This document shows positions 24,419-32,955 of a DNA stretch of 64,000 bases, piece by piece. Both the position numbers and the translations under genes were made by a program. The notes under the pieces were generated by a model. That model worked only from the letters and a program-made list of their open reading frames with translations, did no database searches and was not told where the DNA came from. Source of the stretch: Nocardia alba NBRC 108234 (GTDB taxonomy: Bacteria > Actinomycetota > Actinomycetes > Mycobacteriales > Mycobacteriaceae); the NCBI RefSeq assembly GCF_001612665.1, contig NZ_BDAX01000035.1, forward strand, positions 1 to 64,000, read 5' to 3'. The stretch's first letter is position 1. Every line of letters starts with the position of its first letter.

Positions 24419-25792
24419 GTGGTAGCCACGAATACCCGTCAGACCGCCGACTCGGCCTCCGACGCCGATGCCGACGACGCCGTAATCCCGGCCAAGAAGG
24501 CGCCGGCTAAAAAGGCCGCCGCCAAAAAGGCGCCGGCGAAGAAGGCTGTAGCCAAGAAAGCGCCTGCGAAGAAGGCCGCCGCCAAGAAAGCTCCGGTCAA
24601 GAAGGCCGCCGCGAAGAAGGCGACCTCGGGCGAGGGCGGCGAGGACCAACTCGACGACGAGTCGGTCGAGGTCGACGATCTCGGTGATCTCGAAGTCGGC
24701 GAGGACGAACTCGTCGGCGAGGAAGTCGTCGTCGAGGACGTCGCCGAGGACACCGCCGAGGTCGCCGACACCGCGGAGCCGTCCGAGAAGGACAAGGCTT
24801 CCGGCGATTTCGTCTGGGACGAGGAGGAGTCCGAAGCGCTGCGTCAAGCGCGCAAGGACGCCGAGCTCACCGCGTCCGCCGACTCGGTGCGTGCCTACCT
24901 CAAGCAGATCGGCAAGGTCGCGCTGCTCAACGCGGAGGAGGAGGTCGAACTCGCCAAGCGGATCGAGGCCGGCCTGTTCGCCGCCGAGAAGATGCGCGAG
25001 TTCGCCGAGGCGGGCGAGAAGCTCTCGGTCACCACGCGCCGCGACTTCAACTGGATCGTGCGCGACGGCAACCGGGCCAAGAACCATCTGCTCGAGGCCA
25101 ACCTGCGACTGGTCGTCTCGCTGGCCAAGCGCTACACCGGTCGCGGCATGGCGTTCCTCGATCTCATCCAGGAAGGCAACCTGGGTCTGATCCGCGCGGT
25201 CGAGAAGTTCGACTACACCAAGGGTTACAAGTTCTCGACCTACGCGACGTGGTGGATCCGCCAGGCCATCACCCGCGCGATGGCCGACCAGGCCCGCACC
25301 ATCCGTATCCCGGTGCACATGGTCGAGGTCATCAACAAGCTCGGCCGTATCCAGCGTGAGCTGCTCCAGGACCTGGGCCGCGAGCCCACGCCGGAGGAGC
25401 TCGCCAAGGAAATGGACATCACGCCGGAGAAGGTCCTCGAGATCCAGCAGTACGCGCGTGAGCCGATCTCGCTCGACCAGACCATCGGCGACGAGGGCGA
25501 CAGCCAGCTCGGTGACTTCATCGAGGACTCCGAGGCGGTCGTCGCGGTCGACGCGGTGAGCTTCACCCTGCTGCAGGATCAGCTGCAGTCGGTGCTGGAG
25601 ACGCTGTCCGAGCGCGAGGCGGGCGTGGTGCGGTTGCGCTTCGGCCTCACCGACGGTCAGCCGCGCACCCTCGACGAGATCGGCCAGGTCTACGGAGTCA
25701 CGCGTGAGCGTATCCGGCAGATCGAATCGAAGACGATGAGCAAACTGCGCCATCCGAGCCGTTCGCAGGTTCTGCGCGACTACCTCGACTAG
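24419..25792 (+). CDS. sigA: Principal RNA polymerase sigma factor SigA
   Basis: 457 aa. An Ala/Lys-rich then highly acidic N-terminal extension (residues 1-140) stands in for region 1.1; region 1.2 DSVRAYLKQIGKVALLNAEEEVELAKRIEAG, region 2 (NLRLVVSLAKRYTGRGMAFLDLIQEGNLGLIRAVEKFDYTKGYKFSTYATWWIRQAI), region 3 and region 4 (EIGQVYGVTRERIRQIESKTMSKLRHP ... LRDYLD) are complete. Housekeeping sigma factor for exponential transcription. Starts with GTG after GAAAGGGCG. Followed by a very strong intrinsic terminator. The YTKG and L(R)HPSR endings distinguish it from SigB at 42497. Confidence 0.97.
   Translation: MVATNTRQTADSASDADADDAVIPAKKAPAKKAAAKKAPAKKAVAKKAPAKKAAAKKAPVKKAAAKKATSGEGGEDQLDDESVEVDDLGDLEVGEDELVGEEVVVEDVAEDTAEVADTAEPSEKDKASGDFVWDEEESEALRQARKDAELTASADSVRAYLKQIGKVALLNAEEEVELAKRIEAGLFAAEKMREFAEAGEKLSVTTRRDFNWIVRDGNRAKNHLLEANLRLVVSLAKRYTGRGMAFLDLIQEGNLGLIRAVEKFDYTKGYKFSTYATWWIRQAITRAMADQARTIRIPVHMVEVINKLGRIQRELLQDLGREPTPEELAKEMDITPEKVLEIQQYAREPISLDQTIGDEGDSQLGDFIEDSEAVVAVDAVSFTLLQDQLQSVLETLSEREAGVVRLRFGLTDGQPRTLDEIGQVYGVTRERIRQIESKTMSKLRHPSRSQVLRDYLD
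24491..24622 (+). repeat. AKKA(P/A) tandem repeat in SigA N-terminus
   Basis: Nine 15-bp units encode AKKAP, AKKAA or AKKAV (residues 25-68). Lys/Ala repeats like those of mycobacterial HU tails; they give the N-terminus a strongly basic patch directly before an acidic one and may touch DNA. Synonymous changes between units argue for protein-level conservation. Confidence 0.85.
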
Positions 25793-25802
25793 CGATTCCC
25801 GG

Positions 25803-25844
25803 AAAAGGTCGGCACCACCGAATCGGTGGTGCCGACCTTTTTTT
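25803..25844 (+). terminator. Strong intrinsic terminator of sigA
   Basis: Perfect 18-bp stem (25803-25820 with 25824-25841) enclosing a 3-nt AAT loop, followed by a T-run. The strongest canonical rho-independent terminator in the window. Confidence 0.95.
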
Positions 25845-26035
25845 CGTTTCGCTTACTACATTCCTGGCGGTCTGTTTTATCCAGTTGACGATGGTCTAAT
25901 CTTTTCGTGATCAACCACACACTGCTTGATTGCACTGTGGAGGACACGAATTGGCGAACTTCACCGTATCGTCACACCCAGTTTTTCGTTCTACCGCCTC
26001 AGGTCCGCGGTATCGGCATTGAGAGTTTTTCGCGC

Positions 26036-26926
26036 GTGCTCGATATTTATCACTTCAGCTACGGCTGGATCACCCCTGTCCTCGCCTACTTCATGTCCGT
26101 CACCGGCTGCCTGCTCGGGCTGCAGTGCGCGGCTCGCGGTCGCAATGCCACCGAAGGACGGGTCGGCTGGCTCATCGGCGCCGCTATCGCGATCGGCGGT
26201 ACCGGGATCTGGGTCATGCATTTCATCGCCATGCTCGGCTTCACCATCCGCGGCACCGAGATCCGCTACGACATCCCGCTGACCCTGTTCAGCGCGGTCA
26301 CCGCGATGGTGGTGGTCGGAGTCGGGCTGTTCATGGTCAACAAGCCGCAGCCCACCCTGCGCTCGCTGCTCTCCGGTGGCACGATCACCGGCCTCGGCGT
26401 CGGGACCATGCACTACACCGGCATGTACGCGATGAAGTCCAGCGCGATCGTCCGATACGACGCGGCGATGGTGGCCCTGTCGATGGTGATCGCGGTGGTG
26501 GCCTCGATCGTGGCGCTGTGGTTCACGTTGCGCGTCAAGGGTTTCCTCGCCACCGTGGGTGCGGCACTGATCATGGGCGTTGCCGTCTGCGGCATGCACT
26601 ACACCGGCATGGCGTCGATGCACGCGCACACCGGGCATCAGACCGCCCCGGGATCCGGGACCCAGGCGATGGAACTACTGGCGCCGCTGATCGGGGTGAG
26701 CAGCATCGTCACCATGCTCGTGTTGATCAGTGTGTGCCTCACCGAGATCGAGAACGAGGAAGCGCTGCCGCGCATGTGGCTCACCTCGCGGCATCGTCCG
26801 CAGCCGCTGCCGGCCGAGCCCGCGCAGCCCGTCGCGCGCTACGCGCCGAACATCGAGCACGAGTACCGCACCGAGGAACTGAGCTACGACGGCGTCGGTG
26901 CCTGGCCACGCCGGGTCGTCGACTGA
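26036..26926 (+). CDS. MHYT-domain integral membrane sensor
   Basis: 296 aa with seven hydrophobic segments. MHYT-type repeats are visible as MHFIAM, MHYTGM and MHYTGM, motifs proposed to bind a metal and sense oxygen, CO or NO. In other bacteria MHYT is fused to GGDEF/EAL or kinase domains; here there is only a ~60-residue Pro/Arg-rich cytosolic tail and no output domain. GTG 26036 (VLDIYHFSYGW) is favoured since upstream sequence back to GTG 25907 has low third-position GC, unlike coding DNA here; yet TCTAAT ends 6 nt before 25907, so a longer leaderless start cannot be excluded. Stop is adjacent to the convergent antiporter stop. Confidence 0.8.
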   Translation: MLDIYHFSYGWITPVLAYFMSVTGCLLGLQCAARGRNATEGRVGWLIGAAIAIGGTGIWVMHFIAMLGFTIRGTEIRYDIPLTLFSAVTAMVVVGVGLFMVNKPQPTLRSLLSGGTITGLGVGTMHYTGMYAMKSSAIVRYDAAMVALSMVIAVVASIVALWFTLRVKGFLATVGAALIMGVAVCGMHYTGMASMHAHTGHQTAPGSGTQAMELLAPLIGVSSIVTMLVLISVCLTEIENEEALPRMWLTSRHRPQPLPAEPAQPVARYAPNIEHEYRTEELSYDGVGAWPRRVVD

Positions 26927-28105
26927 TCAGGTCGTCGTGACTCCCGCACGGCGCCGAACGAATTCCACGACCGGCTCGACGACCCGGGCCGCGATCGGTC
27001 CGAGGATCGCCATCAGCAGCACATAGGCCGAGGCCAGCGCGGCCAGTCGCGCGTCGGCCTTGCCGTAGGCGACCGCCAATCCGGCGATGACGATGGAGAA
27101 CTCGCCGCGCGCCACCAGTGCCGCGCCTGCCCGGGCCCGGCCCATCCGCCGGATTCCCTGCCTGCGCGCCGCCCACCACCCGACCGCGATCTTGGTACCG
27201 GTGGTCACCACCGCCAACCCGACCGCCCAGCCGAGCACCGGCGGGATCGCGGTCGGGTCGATCGACAGACCGAACGCGACGAAGAAGATCGCCGCGAACA
27301 GATCACGCAGTGGCTCCAGCAGTTTCGCGGCTTCGCGCGCGGTGGACCCCGAGATGGCGATGCCGAGCAGGAACGCGCCGACCGCCGCCGAGACATTGAG
27401 CGCCGAGGCCGCTCCGGCCACCAGCAGCGCGGCGCCGAGCAACTGGAGCAGGAACACCTCGCGATCGGCGCTGTCGAGCACCGCCGAGACCACCCGCCCG
27501 AAGCGCAGCGCGACCACGAGTACCACCGTGACGGTCGCCAGCGCGACCGCGAGCGAGATCAATCCGCTCAGCAGGCTCAACCCGGCCAGCATCATGGTCA
27601 GGATCGGCAGGTACACCGCCATCGCCAGGTCCTCCAGCACCAGGATCGACAGCACCACCGGGGTCTCGCGGTTACCGAGGCGGCCCAGATCGTCGAGCAC
27701 CTTGGCCACGATCCCCGACGACGAGATGTAGGTGACCCCGCCGAGCACGACCGCGCCGAGCACACCCCAGCCCATGATCAGCGCCACCGCGACACCGGGC
27801 AGCGCGTTGGCCACCAGATCCAGCATTCCGGCCGTCCAGGAGCGCCGCAGGCCGGTCATCAGCTCGGGGGCGGTGTACTCGAGCCCGAGCAGCAACAGCA
27901 GCAGCACGACGCCGATCTCGCTCGCCATGTGCCCGAACTCGGTGGCGGCACCGAGGTCGATGAATCCGCCGCGGCCGAACGCCAGCCCACCGAGCAGGTA
28001 CAGCGGAATCGGCGACATCCCGAACCTACCCGCCACCCGTCCGCAGATCCCCAGCGCGAACAAGATCACGCCGAGCTCGAGCAGCGCCAAGGCCTGCGAG
28101 GTCAC
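26927..28105 (-). CDS. CPA2-family K+(Na+)/H+ antiporter, KhtU-like
   Basis: 392 aa, about 12 transmembrane segments covering the whole chain, of the KefB/monovalent cation:proton antiporter-2 type. Seen: LLLLLLGLEYT after TM3, the unwound-helix region SSSGIVAKVL, LVLEDLAMAVYLPIL with the family Glu-Asp pair in the ion path, and ALVARGEFSIVIAGLA near the end. It lacks the C-terminal TrkA-N domain of KefB/C; instead the regulatory RCK_C protein is encoded immediately upstream (5 bp gap), as in the Bacillus KhtTU (YhaTU) pair. Likely potassium efflux/pH homeostasis. Confidence 0.88.
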   Translation of the reverse strand: MTSQALALLELGVILFALGICGRVAGRFGMSPIPLYLLGGLAFGRGGFIDLGAATEFGHMASEIGVVLLLLLLGLEYTAPELMTGLRRSWTAGMLDLVANALPGVAVALIMGWGVLGAVVLGGVTYISSSGIVAKVLDDLGRLGNRETPVVLSILVLEDLAMAVYLPILTMMLAGLSLLSGLISLAVALATVTVVLVVALRFGRVVSAVLDSADREVFLLQLLGAALLVAGAASALNVSAAVGAFLLGIAISGSTAREAAKLLEPLRDLFAAIFFVAFGLSIDPTAIPPVLGWAVGLAVVTTGTKIAVGWWAARRQGIRRMGRARAGAALVARGEFSIVIAGLAVAYGKADARLAALASAYVLLMAILGPIAARVVEPVVEFVRRRAGVTTT

Positions 28106-28110
28106 GGCGG

Positions 28111-28593
28111 TCAGCCGTGCAGGAGAATCTTCGCGGCCGCGTCCAGGCCGTCCGGGGTGCCGACGACCACGAGCAGATCGCCCTCGGTGAAGGTGAAGTC
28201 CGGGCCGGGTGAGGGGTGGAGCTGACCGGCGCGCATCACCGCGACGATCGAGGTCTTGGTGCGGGTGCGCATGCCGGTCTCACCGAGCGTTCTTCCCGCA
28301 TAGGGTGATTCGTCGACGATGCCGAGTTGGCGGGTGGTGATGCCCGGCAGATCGCGATGGTCGTCGTTGAGTTTGGCGACCAGTTGCGGCGCGCCGAGCA
28401 GGTTCGCCAGCACCGACGCCTCGTCGGAGGACAGCGGCACCTGCGCGGCGATGGCGTCCGGGTCGTCGGGTTTGGACACGATCAGGTCGATGTCACCGTC
28501 GCGGTGGGCGACCACCCCGACGCGGCGCCCCGACCTGACTTCGAAATCCTTGCGCACTCCGATGCCCGGTAGCGCTGTGACGTCGACGTTCAC
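28111..28593 (-). CDS. Antiporter regulatory subunit with TrkA-C domain, KhtT-like
   Basis: 160 aa. N-terminal ~70 residues (TALPGIGVRKDFEVRSGRRVGVVAHRDG) are the KhtT N-terminal domain; residues ~80-158 are an RCK_C/TrkA-C domain (QLGIVDESPYAGRTLGETGMRTRTKTSIVAVMRAG ... FTEGDLLVVVGTPDGLDAAAKIL). RCK_C domains bind c-di-AMP or other ligands and gate partner transporters. First gene of the two-gene operon with the antiporter. Confidence 0.88.
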   Translation of the reverse strand: MNVDVTALPGIGVRKDFEVRSGRRVGVVAHRDGDIDLIVSKPDDPDAIAAQVPLSSDEASVLANLLGAPQLVAKLNDDHRDLPGITTRQLGIVDESPYAGRTLGETGMRTRTKTSIVAVMRAGQLHPSPGPDFTFTEGDLLVVVGTPDGLDAAAKILLHG

Positions 28594-28630
28594 CCTGTCA
28601 ACAGTAGCCGGGTCGGACCTCGATTGTGGT

Positions 28631-29002
28631 CTACGCCACTCCCTCGCGGCGCGGTGTACCGAACACGCCGTCGGAGTCGGGCAGATACGGCTGCGCGGCG
28701 AGCACGGCGGCCACCGGCAGCGGCGCGTAGAGGTGCGGGAACCGCATCGACGACGGGTCGCTCGGTACGCCGGATTCCCACTTCACCTCGCCGGTGAACG
28801 CCGTCGGGTCCAGCCACAGCACGACCATGTCCTCGCGCCCGGCGAAGAGCCGGTTGGCGGGCAGGTGGACCTGCTCCCGGGTGGACAGGTGCACGAAGCC
28901 TTCTTCGGCCAGCGAAGGCGGTCTCCGTTCACCCGCGCGGCGTGCTTGGTCCCATTCTTGGGAAGAACACAGGTGAACAAGCGTGTGAGTGTCGGAGGTC
29001 AC
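28631..29002 (-). CDS. DUF952 protein
   Basis: 123 aa. The family pattern is clear: HLCSSQEWDQAR, EGFVHLSTREQV, NRLFAGREDMVVLWLDP, VKWE and FPHLYAPLPVAAVLA. DUF952 proteins are small cytosolic proteins, some annotated as glutathione S-transferase-like; function unknown. GTG start with GGAAG upstream. Lies 37 bp upstream of the antiporter regulator gene and may be in the same transcript. Confidence 0.87.
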   Translation of the reverse strand: MTSDTHTLVHLCSSQEWDQARRAGERRPPSLAEEGFVHLSTREQVHLPANRLFAGREDMVVLWLDPTAFTGEVKWESGVPSDPSSMRFPHLYAPLPVAAVLAAQPYLPDSDGVFGTPRREGVA

Positions 29003-29406
29003 GGGTAATCTTCCGGGTAGACAACATGTTCGGACGATCTAGACCCTGTCACAACTCGATCCTGTTCGGCCCGGTTCGGTGCTCGGCTCCGTAGGTTACG
29101 AGCAACACCGCAGCGAGCGACATGTCGGTGCGAGACGTCGGTCCAGGGGGAGGTGGCATCAGCGCTCCGCGGGTGATCGATGGTGTTCGAAACCGCCTAC
29201 CAGCGCATGTTCGCTTTCAGCGAAACCGCAGGTCTGTTATCGAAAACACAAAGATTCACCTCCGGGAACAAAGCCTGAACCCCGAACGTCTGACAGAGTA
29301 GTCGTACCCCTGCTGGGAAGTAGCGGACGCGAGCCCCGTGGAGTGACCACGAGGCCCACACCTAGGCGAACGGCCACGCAGCGCCGGGAGCCGGGACGGA
29401 GGAGTC
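29003..29406. other. Intergenic region before DUF7455 gene
   Basis: About 400 bp, divergent. No convincing gene on either strand. It must hold the promoters for the DUF952 gene (minus) and the DUF7455 gene (plus). A strong ribosome site GGAGGAG at 29398 precedes ATG 29407. The long AT-richer stretch around 29215-29275 hints at a long 5-prime UTR, but I see no defined riboswitch. Confidence 0.4.
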
Positions 29407-29601
29407 ATGCCAGGAACCCTGACCAGCACCCCACTGACCGCGATCGATCGTTGCGATCGTTGCGGGGCGGCTGCCCGAGTGCGTGCCGTGCTTCCCGCGG
29501 GTGGCGAGTTGCTCTTCTGCCAGCACCACGCGAATGAACACATGGACCGCTTGCGCGAACTCGAAGCCGTGATCAACACGGACGACGCTCCCGCGATCTG
29601 A
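29407..29601 (+). CDS. DUF7455 small zinc-binding protein
   Basis: 64 aa. Central CDRCGAAARVRAVLP ... ELLFCQHHANEH carries a Cys-x2-Cys and a Cys-x-His-His cluster likely to hold one zinc. It has a textbook ribosome site GGAGGAG 2 nt upstream of the ATG window and a hairpin after the gene, suggesting strong expression. Small zinc proteins of this type lie near sigA/sigB in many Mycobacteriales; function unknown. Confidence 0.88.
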   Translation: MPGTLTSTPLTAIDRCDRCGAAARVRAVLPAGGELLFCQHHANEHMDRLRELEAVINTDDAPAI

Positions 29602-29648
29602 CCACTCCTCGCGTCCGAAACAACCACATCTGACAACAGAAAACCCCG

Positions 29649-29680
29649 ACAGCGGGCGACCCGGACAGGGCGCCCGCTGT
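29649..29680 (+). terminator. Terminator-like hairpin after DUF7455 gene
   Basis: Perfect 10-bp stem ACAGCGGGCG / CGCCCGCTGT with a 12-nt loop, 48 bp after the stop codon. Confidence 0.65.
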
Positions 29681-29746
29681 TGCTGTATCCGGGTATCGCC
29701 GCTGTTCGGCGCAGCTCGGAGCGGACAACGCTTCCGTGTCCGGCAC

Positions 29747-30505
29747 CTAGCGGACGTCGGCGAGAATGCCGTCGACGAGCAGAGCGACGCCGTAGTCGAA
29801 CGCACCCTCCGGGTCGGCGGGGGCCTGGTAGTGCTCACCGACGGCCGTGCCGACCCGCCCTGCGAGCGGGAATCGGTCGGCGGGCATCACCCTGGCCAGC
29901 AGAGGACCGACGACCTCCCACCACCGCGCGTCGCTCAGCTGCGCGGCGGCGGCCGCGGCGGCAACGGCGAGGCGGGCATTGCCGGTGGCGAAGTCGGTGA
30001 GGACGGCGATCGCGCGGTCCATGGCCAGATCGCTCAGGCCGACACCCTCGATCGCGGCCAGCTGATGTTCGTAGCGACGCGTCCGGGCGGGGCCGAGCGT
30101 CTGACGCCACGGGGACACCTCGAGCAGCCAGGGATGCTCGATCAGTTCGGACCTGATCCGGGTGGCGACGGCGATCATGCGTTCGCGCACCGGTAGGTCG
30201 GCCGGGATCGGGGGGTCCGTGGCGGCAACGGCGTCGACCATGAGCACGATCAGGGCGTCCTTGCTGGGGACATAGGTGTAGAGGCTCATCGCGCGCAGCC
30301 CGAGTCGCGTGGCGACCGCGCGGATCGTCAGCTTGGCGAGGCCGTCGCAGTCGGCCAGGGCAACAGCCGCCGCCACCACGTCGTCGACGGTGAGCGCGGG
30401 CTTCGGGCCGCGCGCGCCGGGCTTCGACGGCAGGGATTCTCGCCACAGCAATTCGAGGATCCGCGCGGCCTGAGCTGTGGACTCCCTGTCCTGGTCAGCG
30501 GGCAC
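29747..30505 (-). CDS. TetR-family regulator (TetR_C-type)
   Basis: 252 aa. HTH at residues ~35-85 (ALTVDDVVAAAVALADCDGLAKLTIRAVATRLGLRAMSLYTYVPSKDALIVLMVDAV), then a ligand-binding domain of the tetracycline-repressor C-terminal type with a Ala-rich helix. GTG 30505 is chosen since AAGGAGAGG lies about 9 nt upstream. Divergent from the SNF2 helicase gene with a 99-bp gap containing the palindrome at 30553, which may be its operator; the usual target would be the divergent gene, though TetR control of a helicase is unusual. Confidence 0.88.
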   Translation of the reverse strand: MPADQDRESTAQAARILELLWRESLPSKPGARGPKPALTVDDVVAAAVALADCDGLAKLTIRAVATRLGLRAMSLYTYVPSKDALIVLMVDAVAATDPPIPADLPVRERMIAVATRIRSELIEHPWLLEVSPWRQTLGPARTRRYEHQLAAIEGVGLSDLAMDRAIAVLTDFATGNARLAVAAAAAAAQLSDARWWEVVGPLLARVMPADRFPLAGRVGTAVGEHYQAPADPEGAFDYGVALLVDGILADVR

Positions 30506-30552
30506 TCGCCATCCTCTCCTTCGATCGTTTCGAGCGTTCGGGAACAAACTCA

Positions 30553-30563
30553 GTACAGTGTAC
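30553..30563. promoter_or_regulatory. Candidate TetR operator GTACAGTGTAC
   Basis: Perfect 11-bp inverted repeat GTACA-G-TGTAC midway between the divergent TetR and SNF2 helicase starts. It contains a TACAGT -10-like hexamer on the plus strand. The site is an inference from position and symmetry. Confidence 0.45.
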
Positions 30564-30604
30564 GTTGTTCGAGTGTTCGTGCTGCCCGATCAGAGGAGAA
30601 CGTT

Positions 30605-32374
30605 CTGCCCGCCACTCAGGCCACCTACCTCCCCGACCGCCACCTGTTCGCCCTGTGGACGTGGACCGGGCACGACACCGGGCCCGCGCCGACCGGGATC
30701 GGCGATCCGGAACGGCTCACCCTCGCACTGCCCGTCGGTGAACGCGGCGCGATCGAACCCGTCGAGGTGGCGACCGCGGTGGTCACCCCCGCCGAACTGG
30801 CCGAGGTCGCCCTCGACGACCTCGCCCCGTCCGCGCTGGCCTGGCGCGCGTCGATGGCCGACGGGCTGTCCTTCGCGTTGCCCACCGCCGCGCACGCCGT
30901 CCCCGACGCGGTCGGCACCGCGATCGTGTCCGCCGAGCGCGCGGCGCGGGTGTTGCGCGAGACGCGCACGCTCGACACCGAGCTCGCGCGGGTTCTCGAT
31001 GCCACGCTGCGGCCGTATCAGGTGCGCGGGGTGGGGTGGTTGCGTGAGACCGTGTCGGCCTACGGCGGGGCCGTACTGGCCGACGAGATGGGACTCGGCA
31101 AGACGGTGCAGACCATCGGATTCCTCCAGGGGCGGGCCGCGGGGCCGCAACTGGTGGTGTGCCCGACCTCCCTGGTGGGCAACTGGGTGCACGAGATAGC
31201 ACGGTTCGCGCCGGGGTTGACGCCGGTGTCGTGGCGTGGCGGCGCGGTGCCCACCGCGGCGGGGACGGTCGTGGTGACCGGGTATCCGACCCTGCGGCTC
31301 CACGGGGCGGCGTTGACCGGTGAGCAGTGGGCGACGGTGGTGTTCGACGAAGCGCAGGCGTTGAAGAACCCACGCACCCAGGTGTCGCGGGCGGCGCGCG
31401 CGGTGCCCGCCGACGCGAAGGTCGCGCTGACCGGAACGCCGGTGGAAAACCACCTCGACGAACTGTTCGCGCTGCTCAACCTCACCGTGCCGCGACTGTT
31501 CGCGCATCGCACGCAGTTCCGGCGCAGGTTCGTGCGCCCGATCGAGGAGGGTTCGACCGCCGCCGCGGCCCGGCTGCGAGACGCCGTCGAACCGGTTGTG
31601 CTGGGACGCAAGAAAATTCAGGTGGCGGCGTCACTGCCCGCGAAGATCCACAGTGACCTGCTGTGCGATCTCACCGCCGAGCAGGAACGGGTGTACGACG
31701 CGGTGCTCGCCGCCGCCCTCGACGAGGGCTTCGGCTCGGGCCTGCAACGACAGGGGCGGGTACTGGCCGCGCTCACCCACCTCAAGCAGGTGTGCAACCA
31801 CCCCGGACTGGTCTCCGGCGATCTCGGCGAACTGGCCGGGCGCTCCGGCAAACTCGACCTGTGCGCCGACATCGTGGCGACCAACCTGGAAACCGGTGAC
31901 CCCACCCTGATCTTCACCCAGTACCGCAAGACCGGCGACCTGCTGGTGCGGCATCTGGCCGAGCAGTTCGACATCGAGGCTCCGTTCTTCCACGGCGGGC
32001 TCGACGCCACCCAGCGCGGCGATCTCGTCACCCGTTTCCAGGCGCCGGACGGACCGCCGGTGCTGATCCTGAGCCTGCGCGCGGCGGGCACCGGCCTCAC
32101 CCTCACCCGCGCGGCCGATGTGATCCATTTCGATCGCTGGTGGAATCCGGCGGTGGAGGCACAGGCCTCGGACCGGGCGCACCGGATCGGGCAGACCCGC
32201 ACCGTCACCGTCACCACCCTCACCAGCGCCACGACGGTGGAGGAACACATCGCGGCGATGCACACCCGCAAGTCCGCGCTGACGGATCTGTCCGATGCGG
32301 CGGGCATCGCCGAACTCGCCCGCCTCGACGACGACGCGCTCGTCGACATCCTGCGCCGGAAGCGAGAGAACTGA
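30605..32374 (+). CDS. SNF2-family DNA helicase/translocase
   Basis: 589 aa. Short N-terminal domain (YLPDRHLFALWTWTG), then SNF2 ATPase: motif I DEMGLGKTVQT, Ia LVVCPTSLVGNW, II DEAQALKN, III LTGTPVEN, and the helicase-C half with ILSLRAAGTGLTLT and VI DRAHRIGQTRTV. dsDNA translocase, likely in repair or remodelling. Only one plausible start lies close to a ribosome site: CTG 30605, with AGAGGAG 6 nt upstream; the next in-frame GTG is 30767 and would lose clearly coding sequence. Such helicases are often near 1000 aa, so this one is compact. Coupled to the SWIM protein by TGATG overlap. Confidence 0.9.
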   Translation: MPATQATYLPDRHLFALWTWTGHDTGPAPTGIGDPERLTLALPVGERGAIEPVEVATAVVTPAELAEVALDDLAPSALAWRASMADGLSFALPTAAHAVPDAVGTAIVSAERAARVLRETRTLDTELARVLDATLRPYQVRGVGWLRETVSAYGGAVLADEMGLGKTVQTIGFLQGRAAGPQLVVCPTSLVGNWVHEIARFAPGLTPVSWRGGAVPTAAGTVVVTGYPTLRLHGAALTGEQWATVVFDEAQALKNPRTQVSRAARAVPADAKVALTGTPVENHLDELFALLNLTVPRLFAHRTQFRRRFVRPIEEGSTAAAARLRDAVEPVVLGRKKIQVAASLPAKIHSDLLCDLTAEQERVYDAVLAAALDEGFGSGLQRQGRVLAALTHLKQVCNHPGLVSGDLGELAGRSGKLDLCADIVATNLETGDPTLIFTQYRKTGDLLVRHLAEQFDIEAPFFHGGLDATQRGDLVTRFQAPDGPPVLILSLRAAGTGLTLTRAADVIHFDRWWNPAVEAQASDRAHRIGQTRTVTVTTLTSATTVEEHIAAMHTRKSALTDLSDAAGIAELARLDDDALVDILRRKREN

Positions 32375-32922
32375 TGGCCGACAACGAATTCGGATACACC
32401 CCGTGGGGCATGGACTGGGTGCGCTTGGCCGAACCGCTGCGCCAGACCCGCCCGGAACCACTACTGCCCCGTGCCCGCAGCATCGCGCGCAACGACGGTG
32501 TGCGTGTCGAGATCGAGGGGCGAACGGTGCGCGCGCACCTGCATCGCGGCGGTCAGGCGTCGGTAGCGCACGTCGAAGTGGCCCCGCTGACGCGGGCGGC
32601 GGTGCTCGCGATCGGTCGGACGATCACCGACCCGACCGTCCTCACCGACGAGACGCACCGGGCATTGCTCGACGCGGGTCACTCCCCCGCGCCGACCCTG
32701 GCGAGCACCGATTGTTCCTGCTCCGCGCGGACCGCTCGCTGCGTCCACGTGTTCGCGACGCTGTACACGATCGCCCGCAGGGTCGACGAGAATCCGCGCG
32801 TCGCACTGGAACTCCAAGGGTACTTCGACGCCGACGCCGAATCCGACACTCCCGCACCGGAGCCACGTTGGACACCCCTGCACACCCTGGACCCGGGCCG
32901 CTTCTTCGACGCCGCTCGGTAA
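32374..32922 (+). CDS. SWIM zinc-finger protein
   Basis: 182 aa. The SWIM signature C-x-C-xn-C-x-H appears as DCSCSARTARCVHVFATLY (residues ~112-131), predicted to bind zinc and nucleic acid or protein. The N-terminus (YTPWGMDWVRLAEPLRQTRPEPLLPRARSIARNDGVRVEIEGRTVRAHL) is typical of SWIM proteins encoded beside SNF2 helicases. Its ATG overlaps the helicase stop, so the two are made together and probably form a complex. Usual SWIM partners are longer; this one is a minimal version. Confidence 0.9.
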   Translation: MADNEFGYTPWGMDWVRLAEPLRQTRPEPLLPRARSIARNDGVRVEIEGRTVRAHLHRGGQASVAHVEVAPLTRAAVLAIGRTITDPTVLTDETHRALLDAGHSPAPTLASTDCSCSARTARCVHVFATLYTIARRVDENPRVALELQGYFDADAESDTPAPEPRWTPLHTLDPGRFFDAAR

Positions 32923-32955
32923 ACCCGACTCGACCCGCCGGGTGATCGGCGCGGC

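Noticed and set aside
24236..25753. 505-codon open frame antisense to sigA
   Set aside because: Composition (Leu/Arg/Asp/Gly repeats) reflects the reverse complement of the SigA repeats and core.
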